A stretch of 11,292 bases of DNA from an uncultured Synergistia bacterium (GTDB taxonomy: Bacteria; Eremiobacterota; SpSt-956; JAKJGF01). Position numbers and translations under genes: made by a program. Position 1 is the first letter of the stretch. Every line of letters begins with the position of its first letter. Below the pieces are notes generated by a model. It worked only from the letters and a program-made list of their open reading frames with translations. It was not told where the DNA came from and made no database searches. The stretch spans positions 1 to 11,292 of the forward strand of contig CALARM010001232.1 in the NCBI GenBank assembly GCA_937888925.1, read 5' to 3'. Shown here piece after piece: positions 5,527 to 11,292 of the stretch.

Positions 5527-5618
5527 AAAAAAAACCTTATTCTACCTTGCAGGGCATCCGCGAGGGATGCCCTTACGGGACAACAGTTTTTCAAAATTCT
5601 GCAGAAGTATAGAAAAAG
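5502..5618. mobile_element. 117-bp inverted-repeat structure with central palindrome (MITE-like candidate)
   Basis: The arms at 5502-5519 and 5601-5618 are inverted repeats matching at 17 of 18 positions. The palindrome GGGCATCC-GCGAG-GGATGCCC (5552-5572) sits almost exactly midway. The right arm supplies an in-frame TAG (5610-5612) just where the downstream reading frame (5613-6098) loses its 5' end. No target-site duplication is evident and no transposase is nearby, so miniature mobile element is a hypothesis; a long structured RNA is the alternative. Confidence 0.4.
5551..5573. repeat. REP-like palindrome
   Basis: A 9-bp stem (5551-5559 with 5565-5573) and a GCGAG loop, GC-rich in AT-rich surroundings, followed by TACGGGA. 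It resembles the short REP-type palindromes found between genes in many bacteria. Only one copy is in the window. Confidence 0.5.
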
Positions 5619-5714
5619 GAAGAAAAACTTTATATTGGAACAGCTTATCCTGCAAGAATCTCTGGTTCACAACTGACAATAGAAAAAATTAAGAAAAATC
5701 CAATAACTGGATAC

Positions 5715-6098
5715 ATGAAAAATATAAATCTCATGAGCTTAATCTACGGAGATGCTACTAAAAACGGAAGCTTTGACAGGTATTTTTCAATGCATACAGG
5801 TCTGGCACAGGAAGATCAATGTTTACAAATAGGATTAGTTGATTTTGATAACGATGGAATACCTGAGATTATAGTTGCTGTTGGTTCTATTACAGATTCA
5901 TATGCTTATATATTAAAATACACAGGAGAGGGAGAATATTTTTATAAAATTATAGGAAGAATACGGGGGCAATCCATATTTCTCGTTTCACCCACAAAAG
6001 CATTTTTAGCTCCTTATGGTTCACGAGGTTTCTGCAGTGTTTATGTATACAAGAATGGAAAATTTATACAAATAGAAGATTGTAATTTAAAATTTTAA
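5715..6098 (+). CDS. FG-GAP/VCBS-like calcium-loop protein, probably 5'-truncated
   Basis: The 127-residue product contains one FG-GAP/VCBS-type unit: GLVDFDNDGIPEIIVAVG at 40-57. Its Asp43, Asp45, Asp47 and Glu51 fall in the D-x-D-x-D-G-x-x-E pattern of a calcium-binding beta-propeller loop. The rest is beta-rich and Tyr/Gly-rich. The ATG at 5715 has no Shine-Dalgarno. The same frame stays open back to 5613 and reads plausible protein (KLYIGTAYPARISGSQ and on), but no start codon with a ribosome site precedes it before the TAG at 5610. I therefore read it as the 3' part of a larger, probably exported protein. No signal peptide is visible. Whether anything is expressed is unknown. Confidence 0.55.
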   Translation: MKNINLMSLIYGDATKNGSFDRYFSMHTGLAQEDQCLQIGLVDFDNDGIPEIIVAVGSITDSYAYILKYTGEGEYFYKIIGRIRGQSIFLVSPTKAFLAPYGSRGFCSVYVYKNGKFIQIEDCNLKF

Positions 6099-6286
6099 CT
6101 TTTGAAACTTTCGCCAATCTGATAATTATTCAATATTTTTATTTTATCACAATTTTATCTTTTTTCCTACAATCCTGAAGAGTGATTTCTTTTCCAGCCT
6201 CCTCTATATTGTTCTTTTACTTCCAGGCCATCTAAAAAATGATTAAAAAGTAAAAGTTGTATCATAAATAATTGTACTAAAATCAT
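6099..6286. other. Convergent intergenic spacer
   Basis: This is an AT-rich gap between two genes that end facing each other. It holds one 9-bp inverted repeat, CTTTTACTT (6214-6222) with AAGTAAAAG (6248-6256), with a 25-nt loop and no following T-run, so it is a weak terminator candidate at best. Nothing else is recognisable. Confidence 0.4.
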
Positions 6287-8047
6287 TCAGATGACTTCCT
6301 GTCGAACTTTTACTTCGACTCCACAGAAAACAAGGATTATCTTAACAAGTTTCGTCTCACCTGTGAATTGCTTTAAATTAAAGTCTTTCCCATATCTCTC
6401 CAGTTCTTCCTCTGCTTCAAGGATTTTAGACTTCAATTTACTTTCACTGTATTCCGTTACAGGTATATATTTTATCTCCAGAATATAGGAATAAGGTAAA
6501 TCAGGGAAATTTATCAGATTCGGAAGGAGTAATATATCACAGTAACCTTTATTTAATTCACTCTCACTCTCTGTGATATAATAATTGGATATATTCAGAT
6601 AGGCCCGGAGAAAGGTCTGAACTGATTTCTCTCCCTGAATATAGTCCCTTAATGAAGTCTGTTTATTCATTTCATCGGAAAGATATATGAAGAGTTCTTC
6701 CCACTTACCTTCATAGGCCATATTATCAAATAATTCACCCAGTTTATATAAATCTATCTTAAATACCTTTGTATCATAATAGGCATCTCTTATATATTCA
6801 TAATATAATTGCCTTATTACTTCATTCGGTATGGCAAGTAAATTTTTACCGCGATAAATACTTTTTATTGTCAAAAGACCGAAATAATATAAAATGGATA
6901 TAAAATTCTCAGGATTTATTATCCTGTCTACAGGAAAACTTCTCGTTATATTTGAACTTATTTCTCCTTCTTCAAGGATTATTTTCAATTTCTCAAAATT
7001 GCCGTTTACCCTGTAACGGCCTTCCATATCTGTTATTATAAGATATTTAAGTTTTTTGTAATCTGTTCTTATATTCTGATCTAACATATCCTTAGGAATT
7101 TTATTGCACGTAATATATTCGCTGATAAAATAAAGAGCCATATCGGAATTATATAATTTTTCTTCTCTGTCTTCAGAAAAGAGATAATTATTATACCACG
7201 GTCTCATTATTTCTATTAATTTCTCAGGTGACTCTTTTATTAATCCCTCTCCTTTACAATAAGTAAGCAAACTCATAAGCTCTTCTTCTGTAAAACCTAT
7301 CATTTCATTAAAAGAAGGAGCATTTGTCAGATTATATCCTATATTAAAACCGCTCGTCACATCATCCATTGTTACAGGTGATACACCTGTTATGAATAGT
7401 TTTGACACAGGAGCGTCTGAACCGGTTGTTCCCCATTTTATTACATTGAAAAAATGCCTGTAAAATCCTTCCCCATGAGTTATTGCTCTGTATCGTTCTT
7501 TTCCCTGTGAGGAGATTATTGTATTGGTAAAATTATCATATTCATCTATCAATAGATATATCTTGCCTTTATTCTCAACAAAACTTATAAGATATTTCAA
7601 AATTTCAGAAGCCTGCCTGGTTTCTTTTACAGTTCTATACATTTCACCATCTGTATCTTCTATAAGATCTTTATATCTCTGAATAAATTTTAAACACTCC
7701 ATCCTTATTGTATTATTAAAAGACTCTTCCACTTCATCAAGGTCTGACCTTACTGCTGAAAAATTAAATTTTAATATTAAATATTTATTTCTTTCATCTG
7801 TAGGATTATCATAAATATAAGTCCCGGAAAATATCTCTTCAAAATCATCTTTTCTTTTTATGTCATAATAACATTCCATCAAAGACAGAAGGAGGGATTT
7901 GCCGAAACGTCTGGGACGGATGAAAAACAGATAGGGAGGACTGTCTTCTATATTTTCTATAAATCGTGTCTTATCCACATAATAATAATTCTGTCTCCTT
8001 ATACGGTCAAAATCAGATATTCCATATGGTATTTTCTTTCTCCTCAT
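6287..8047 (-). CDS. AAA-ATPase-like protein with C-terminal PD-(D/E)XK nuclease-like domain
   Basis: This 586-residue protein follows the common two-part layout of this family. The N-terminus has the signature PYGISDFDRIRRQNYYYVDKT (7-27). The P-loop variant RPRRFGKS (44-51) and the Walker B LLIDEYD (165-171) follow, then a strand KLFITGVSPV (216-225) in the sensor position. Near the C-terminus, GYCDILLL (501-508, Asp504) and ILEIKY (522-527, Glu524 and Lys526) form the D...E-x-K pattern of the nuclease-fold domain. Such proteins are abundant and multi-copy in anaerobic gut and sediment bacteria; their function is not settled. It is a complete monocistronic gene with GAGGTGAG before the ATG and a promoter candidate at 8098-8106. 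It is divergent from the cyclophilin gene. Confidence 0.88.
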   Translation of the reverse strand: MRRKKIPYGISDFDRIRRQNYYYVDKTRFIENIEDSPPYLFFIRPRRFGKSLLLSLMECYYDIKRKDDFEEIFSGTYIYDNPTDERNKYLILKFNFSAVRSDLDEVEESFNNTIRMECLKFIQRYKDLIEDTDGEMYRTVKETRQASEILKYLISFVENKGKIYLLIDEYDNFTNTIISSQGKERYRAITHGEGFYRHFFNVIKWGTTGSDAPVSKLFITGVSPVTMDDVTSGFNIGYNLTNAPSFNEMIGFTEEELMSLLTYCKGEGLIKESPEKLIEIMRPWYNNYLFSEDREEKLYNSDMALYFISEYITCNKIPKDMLDQNIRTDYKKLKYLIITDMEGRYRVNGNFEKLKIILEEGEISSNITRSFPVDRIINPENFISILYYFGLLTIKSIYRGKNLLAIPNEVIRQLYYEYIRDAYYDTKVFKIDLYKLGELFDNMAYEGKWEELFIYLSDEMNKQTSLRDYIQGEKSVQTFLRAYLNISNYYITESESELNKGYCDILLLPNLINFPDLPYSYILEIKYIPVTEYSESKLKSKILEAEEELERYGKDFNLKQFTGETKLVKIILVFCGVEVKVRQEVI

Positions 8048-8097
8048 AAAACCTCACCTCTTTAATATATCAAATATTTAGATGACCTCCATTGTTA

Positions 8098-8106
8098 ATT
8101 ATAACA
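8098..8106 (-). promoter_or_regulatory. Extended -10 promoter of the AAA-ATPase-like gene
   Basis: TGTTATAAT on the minus strand (TG-N-TATAAT). The predicted start is near 8091 and the leader is about 44 nt. The 14-nt word ATTTGTTATAATTA is identical to that upstream of the PIN gene. The -35 position falls in a pyrimidine run with no good match. Confidence 0.5.
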
Positions 8107-8114
8107 AATAAAAT

Positions 8115-8164
8115 AGAGAAAAAGAAGGAAAAAAAAGAGAGAAGAGAGAAGAAAAAGAAGAAGA
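8115..8164 (+). other. 50-nt all-purine tract with mirror symmetry
   Basis: Every base from 8115 to 8164 is A or G. Within it 8135-8150 (AAGAGAGAAGAGAGAA) is a perfect mirror repeat, the type of sequence able to form triplex DNA. It fills the divergent gap between the AAA-ATPase-like gene and the cyclophilin gene, directly upstream of the minus-strand -10. Confidence 0.7.
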
Positions 8165-8223
8165 TTGTATTAAAGAATATTTGAAAATGACAGGTGATTT
8201 TATATACAAAAGAGGTGATTTTT

Positions 8224-8700
8224 ATGTTCGGTTTTCTGAAAAAGAAAAAAGAAAATAACAAAGCTGAAGGCAATCTGCCACAGGTAACAATTGTAACCGA
8301 TAAAGGAGACATAGTCCTGGAGCTTTTTAAGAAGGATGCGCCGAATACCGTAAAAAATTTTACGGATTTAATAAAAAAGAAATTCTATGACGGTCTTACC
8401 TTCCACAGGGTAATAGATGATTTCATGGTTCAGGGAGGATGTCCTCACAGCACAGGAACAGGAGGCCCCGGATACCAGATTAAATGTGAAATAAATAAAA
8501 GAAAACACCTGACAGGAACTCTCTCTATGGCAAATGCAGGGCCAGATACGGGAGGAAGCCAGTTTTTCATAACTCACTCTCCACAGCCCCATCTGGATGG
8601 CAAACATACAGTTTTCGGCCATGTAATCTCAGGCATGGATACTGTGATGAAAATAAAAAAGGGAGATAAAATAAAAGAAATAAAATTTTTAAAAGAGTAA
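8224..8700 (+). CDS. Cyclophilin-type peptidyl-prolyl cis-trans isomerase
   Basis: This 158-residue cyclophilin catalyses cis-trans isomerisation of X-Pro bonds. The family motifs are intact: [22 protein letters not shown] with the catalytic Arg in FHR, then [17 protein letters not shown] and [11 protein letters not shown]. The Trp of human cyclophilin A before LDGKH is His here, as in many bacterial enzymes. No signal peptide or lipobox is seen; a Lys-rich segment ([10 protein letters not shown]) precedes the domain, so it is probably cytoplasmic. I chose ATG at 8224 because AGAGGTGAT (8211-8219) is properly spaced. A GTG ten codons upstream, itself part of a duplicated AGGTGATTTT, would add [10 protein letters not shown] and is less likely. 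It lies 136 bp before nuoA on the same strand. Confidence 0.93.
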   Translation: MFGFLKKKKENNKAEGNLPQVTIVTDKGDIVLELFKKDAPNTVKNFTDLIKKKFYDGLTFHRVIDDFMVQGGCPHSTGTGGPGYQIKCEINKRKHLTGTLSMANAGPDTGGSQFFITHSPQPHLDGKHTVFGHVISGMDTVMKIKKGDKIKEIKFLKE

Positions 8701-8731
8701 GGACATATAAAGATATAAATAACTTATTCTC

Positions 8732-8759
8732 TTCACTCTTCACCCTTCACCCTTCACTT
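8732..8759 (+). repeat. Second heptamer repeat type, TTCACYC x4
   Basis: Four tandem 7-bp units (8732-8738, 8739-8745, 8746-8752, 8753-8759) read TTCACTC, TTCACCC, TTCACCC, TTCACTT. The period matches the other heptamer family but the sequence differs. It lies in the gap between the cyclophilin gene and nuoA. Confidence 0.85.
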
Positions 8760-8836
8760 TTTTTAAAAACCTGGAGGACTTTTTTCAATTTTGTAGTAAT
8801 TATTTAGTAAAGTAAAAAAACAGGAGAACAGTAACT

Positions 8837-9283
8837 ATGGAAAACAATTATAATATTGTCTTTCTTTTCCTCCTGGCAGGAGCTGCCATGGGACTTACCG
8901 GTATGGGGCTGGCCACCCTTATAAGACCTCACAAGCCGAATGATATAAAACTTGACACCTATGAATGTGGCCCTCAAACAATAGGCAAAAGCTGGGTTCA
9001 GTATAATTTCAGATTTTATACCTATGTTCTGATCTTTTTGCTATTTGACGTAGAAGTTGTTTATCTCATACCATGGGCACAGGTATTTAAAGATGTCAAA
9101 GATAACGGCCTTGTTTATAAAGGTATGGAGTTTTTACCGAAAGAAGTAAGCGGACTGTTTATTTTTACGGAAATGCTCGTATTTCTCCTTATTCTGATTA
9201 TAGGTCTCATTTACGCATGGAAAAAGGGAGGACTGGCCTGGGAAAAAGAACATAGAGAAGTCAAGAGGATGACAGGGCCGTAA
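8837..9283 (+). CDS. nuoA: NADH-quinone oxidoreductase subunit A
   Basis: This 148-residue membrane subunit of respiratory complex I has three helices (about 6-29, 60-82 and 108-130). Conserved motifs are YECG (42-45), QYNFRFY (55-61) and FDVEVVYLIPWA (70-81), with the acidic pair Asp71 and Glu73. NuoA contributes to the quinone-site and antiporter junction. AGGAG (8822-8826) lies 10 nt before the ATG. It is somewhat longer than usual because of an insertion after helix 2 (about 85-105) and a charged tail. It starts the visible nuo cluster. The next gene, 53 bp on, is nuoC rather than the expected nuoB. Confidence 0.96.
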   Translation: MENNYNIVFLFLLAGAAMGLTGMGLATLIRPHKPNDIKLDTYECGPQTIGKSWVQYNFRFYTYVLIFLLFDVEVVYLIPWAQVFKDVKDNGLVYKGMEFLPKEVSGLFIFTEMLVFLLILIIGLIYAWKKGGLAWEKEHREVKRMTGP

Positions 9284-9293
9284 AGCCAGGAAC

Positions 9294-9313
9294 CACGCGT
9301 TACGCGTCACGAT
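9294..9313 (+). repeat. Heptamer repeat, copy 3 (nuoA-nuoC gap)
   Basis: CGCGTTA (9296-9302) and CGCGTCA (9303-9309) are followed by CGAT (9310-9313), preceded by a partial unit. It has the same orientation as copy 1. It occupies the place in the operon where nuoB is usually found. Confidence 0.7.
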
Positions 9314-9325
9314 ATATATATGAAG

Positions 9326-9331
9326 AAGGTG
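9326..9331 (+). promoter_or_regulatory. Shine-Dalgarno deciding the TTG start of nuoC
   Basis: AAGGTG lies 5 nt before a TTG at 9337. No in-frame ATG follows until 9453, well inside the conserved domain, so TTG is the best start. Confidence 0.65.
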
Positions 9332-9336
9332 AAAAT

Positions 9337-9840
9337 TTGACGTCACAGGAATTGATAAATAAACTTAAAGAACACTTTTCTCAGGAAATTATAAAAACAG
9401 AGGAAAATTTTGATATAACCATTTATATAGAAAGTAGCAATATAGTAAAGGTAATGAAAGAACTTAAGGAAAATCCTGTATTTGATTTCAATTATCTTAT
9501 GTGCCAGACAGGAGTGGACTATCCTCCGGAAAAATTTGAAATAGTCTATAATCTCTGCTCCCTCGAAAAAAAACATCGTCTATGTGTTAAAGCCTCAGTA
9601 TCAAGAGAAAACCCTTCAATTCCGTCTCTGTGCGACATATGGAAAACTGCCGAATGGCATGAAAGGGAAATTTTCGATCTATTCGGTGTTAATTTCGAAG
9701 GCAATCCCGACATGAGACGTATCCTTTTACCTGAAGATTTTACCGGCCATCCCCTGAGGAAAGATTTTTCCTCATCGGAAATTGTGCCGTCTCCCGATAA
9801 AAAAGAATTGACGAAAGCTAAAAAAGGAGATTCTCTATGA
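9337..9840 (+). CDS. nuoC: NADH-quinone oxidoreductase subunit C
   Basis: This 167-residue subunit is the 30-kDa component of the hydrophilic connecting arm of complex I. The signature WKTAEWHEREIFDLFG (102-117) followed by DMRRILLPEDFTGHPLRKDF (125-144) is diagnostic. The N-terminal half (about 1-100) has the usual alternating beta-alpha pattern, including the MCQTGVDYP strand (55-63). It starts with TTG and ends in an ATGA overlap with nuoD, so the two are translationally coupled. It is a separate gene, not a nuoCD fusion. Confidence 0.95.
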   Translation: MTSQELINKLKEHFSQEIIKTEENFDITIYIESSNIVKVMKELKENPVFDFNYLMCQTGVDYPPEKFEIVYNLCSLEKKHRLCVKASVSRENPSIPSLCDIWKTAEWHEREIFDLFGVNFEGNPDMRRILLPEDFTGHPLRKDFSSSEIVPSPDKKELTKAKKGDSL

Positions 9841-10943
9841 GTGATATTTTAAAAACAGAGGAATTTCTTGTAAACATGGGGCCCCAGCACCCTGCCACTC
9901 ACGGTGTATTGAGACTCCTTCTTACACTGAACGGTGAAATCGTTGTGAGGGCTGTGCCACATATTGGATATTTACACCGTTCTACGGAAAAAATTCTGGA
10001 AAACAGAGAATATATTCAGGTTATCCCATTTCTTGACAGGATGGATTATCTTGCCGCCATGTGTAATGAACTTCCCTATGTTCTTGCTATGGAAAAGCTT
10101 ATGAATATAGAAGTTCCCGAAAGAGCACAGACAATAAGAGTAATAATATTCGAATTAAACAGAATTGTAAGTCATGTTATGTGGTGGGGAAACTTCGGAT
10201 TGGAACTGGGTGCCTTTACGCCTATGCTCTATGGTTTCAGAGAAAGAGAAGAAGGACTCAACCTGTTTGAATCCATATCAGGCCAGAGGCTTACCTATAA
10301 TTATATGAGGATAGGCGGAGTGGCAAGAGATTTATCGGAAGATTTTCCTCAGAAAGCAAAGAATTTTTTAAAAATAGTTAAGGAAAAACTCAAAGATTAT
10401 GATGATCTTATTACAAACAATGTTATATTTCAACAGAGAACAAAAAATATAGGTATCATATCTCCTGAACTTGCCATAAGCTATGGTCTGAGCGGCCCTA
10501 TGCTGAGAGGGTCTGGCGTAAAATGGGATGTAAGAAAAGGTGATCCTTACTGCGGGTATGAACATTATAATTTTGAAATACCTGTCGGGGAAAAAGGTGA
10601 TGTACTGGATAGATATATGGTAAGATACAACGAGATAATTCAGAGTTCGAAAATAGTAGAACAGGCTCTGGAAAAACTCAAAGCAGGAGATATTATGGCA
10701 AAAATACCTAAAAAAATAGCTCCTCCGAAAGGAGAAATCTATTTCAGAGTAGAAAGTCCGAGAGGAGAATTAGGTGTTTATATTGTAAGTGACGGAGGAA
10801 CAAAACCTTACAGATTTAAAGTAAGAGCTCCCAGCTTCTGCAATTTGAGTATATCAGAAGAAGTTATGAAAGATTGTTTTATGGCAGATCTTCCTGCCAT
10901 TATAGGAAGTATAGATTTTATTTTAGGTGATGTAGACAGATAA
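9837..10943 (+). CDS. nuoD: NADH-quinone oxidoreductase subunit D
   Basis: This complete 368-residue 49-kDa subunit lines the quinone-reduction site of complex I. MGPQHPATHGVLR (14-26) contains the His of the quinone-site loop (His18), and MDYLAAMCNELPYVLA (69-84) contains the Tyr usually paired with it (Tyr71). The ISGQRLTYNYMRIGGV segment, the SGPMLRGSG loop and the C-terminal RAPSFCNL and IIGSIDFILGDVDR complete the family pattern. The paired nickel-binding Cys motifs of [NiFe] hydrogenase large subunits are absent, so it is a true NuoD. It has AAAGGAGA upstream of the ATG and overlaps nuoC by 4 bp. nuoH follows directly, with no nuoE/F/G in between. Confidence 0.97.
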   Translation: MSDILKTEEFLVNMGPQHPATHGVLRLLLTLNGEIVVRAVPHIGYLHRSTEKILENREYIQVIPFLDRMDYLAAMCNELPYVLAMEKLMNIEVPERAQTIRVIIFELNRIVSHVMWWGNFGLELGAFTPMLYGFREREEGLNLFESISGQRLTYNYMRIGGVARDLSEDFPQKAKNFLKIVKEKLKDYDDLITNNVIFQQRTKNIGIISPELAISYGLSGPMLRGSGVKWDVRKGDPYCGYEHYNFEIPVGEKGDVLDRYMVRYNEIIQSSKIVEQALEKLKAGDIMAKIPKKIAPPKGEIYFRVESPRGELGVYIVSDGGTKPYRFKVRAPSFCNLSISEEVMKDCFMADLPAIIGSIDFILGDVDR

Positions 10944-10946
10944 TTT

Positions 10947-10972
10947 GATCGTGACGCGTAATGCGTAACGGG
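10947..10972 (-). repeat. Heptamer repeat, copy 4 (nuoD-nuoH gap)
   Basis: On the minus strand this reads a degenerate (CGCGTYA)n, with CCGTTA, CGCATTA and CGCGTCA, ending in CGAT (plus ATCG at 10948-10951). It begins just 4 bp after the nuoD stop codon. Confidence 0.65.
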
Positions 10973-11022
10973 TAAGAAAAAGTCCGGTTACAAGAATCTT
11001 TAAAAAATTTTAGGAGAAGATT

Positions 11023-11292
11023 ATGTTAAAATATCTGGATTATATCTATAATCTTAATCATCTGTGGAAATTTCTCGGAGAACATACAGGATTTCTTCCT
11101 TCATGGGTAAAGGTATTTATTGCAGGAGGTTTTTCTATTGTTCTCATAGCAGCTTTTCTTGTTATTATGGTTATGTTTCAGACATGGCTTGAACGTAAAG
11201 AAGCAGGCCATATACAGAGCAGACATGGCCCTATGAGAGTGGGCGTCTGGCATGGATGGGCTCAGCCGCTGGCTGATACCATTAAATTATTA
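11023..11292 (+). CDS. nuoH: NADH-quinone oxidoreductase subunit H, N-terminal part (runs off window)
   Basis: The first 90 codons are present and open to the window end. After a short N-terminus and one long hydrophobic helix (about 26-50) comes [20 protein letters not shown] and then [12 protein letters not shown]. These match the ERK...GRIQ-R-GPNRVG...LQPIADG-KL pattern of NuoH. NuoH links the quinone site to the ion-pumping membrane arm. AGGAGA (11012-11017) precedes the ATG. It follows nuoD after 79 bp containing a heptamer repeat. Confidence 0.95.
   Translation, partial: MLKYLDYIYNLNHLWKFLGEHTGFLPSWVKVFIAGGFSIVLIAAFLVIMVMFQTWLERKEAGHIQSRHGPMRVGVWHGWAQPLADTIKLL

Larger units (their letters stand above)
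5138..5612. other. Gene-free, palindrome- and repeat-rich region
   Basis: About 475 bp without a credible gene. From left to right it holds the PIN promoter, a perfect 16-nt palindrome (5257-5272), a near-perfect 21-nt palindrome (5282-5302), a GC-rich bulged stem-loop (5335-5390), a 19-bp tandem duplication (5489-5526), and an inverted-repeat structure with a central palindrome (5502-5618). No tRNA, CRISPR or recognisable transposase remnant is seen. Confidence 0.6.

Noticed and set aside
8181..8207. TTGAAA-16-TATACA as promoter of the cyclophilin gene
   Set aside because: It would start transcription at or inside the ribosome-binding site, leaving almost no leader. Not supported.
8760..8836. 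Promoter for the nuo operon
   Set aside because: The sequence is AT-rich but no -35/-10 pair with acceptable spacing was found, so none is claimed.
9837..10943. nuoD as a [NiFe] hydrogenase large subunit
   Set aside because: The N- and C-terminal paired Cys nickel ligands are absent and the NuoD motifs are intact.

Overview
The window is an AT-rich bacterial chromosome segment of roughly one-third GC by eye. It has two bioenergetic operons facing away from each other, separated by about 4.5 kb of accessory, repeat-rich DNA. The minus-strand side carries the order wecA-wecB-atpZ-atpI-atpB-atpE-atpF. The plus-strand side carries a cyclophilin gene followed by nuoA-nuoC-nuoD-nuoH. A WecA/WecB pair directly upstream of an F-type ATP synthase operon is a gene order I know from Clostridia-like anaerobes. 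The dispersed heptamer repeats recall uncultured anaerobic lineages. I cannot name the phylum from this window; it looks like an uncultured anaerobe or facultative bacterium.

Region 1 (1-4332, minus strand) is one transcription unit. A clear promoter at 4304-4332 precedes wecA and wecB, which make undecaprenyl-linked GlcNAc and UDP-ManNAc for surface glycans. The ATP synthase membrane sector follows: AtpZ, AtpI, a subunit, c subunit and the first codons of the b subunit, which runs off the left edge. The c subunit carries the Gln/Glu-Ser/Tyr set of a sodium-binding rotor ring.

Region 2 (about 4211-8190) is accessory. It holds a VapC-like PIN toxin overlapping a 59-residue partner (minus), a block of palindromes and short repeats (5138-5618), an apparently 5'-truncated FG-GAP-like gene (plus), and an AAA-ATPase-like/PD-(D/E)XK protein (minus). 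A 117-bp inverted-repeat structure with a central palindrome lies at the broken 5' end of the FG-GAP gene. The two minus-strand accessory units share an extended -10 promoter motif.

Region 3 (8224-11292, plus strand) holds a cytoplasmic cyclophilin and the start of a respiratory complex I operon. Two absences stand out: no nuoB between nuoA and nuoC, and no nuoE/F/G between nuoD and nuoH.

Four copies of a directional 7-bp tandem repeat, (CGCGTYA)n ending in CGAT, lie in the gaps of the atp and nuo operons. One of them forms the C-terminal codons of atpZ. Together the two operons would supply an ion-pumping quinone-reducing complex and an ion-driven ATP synthase.
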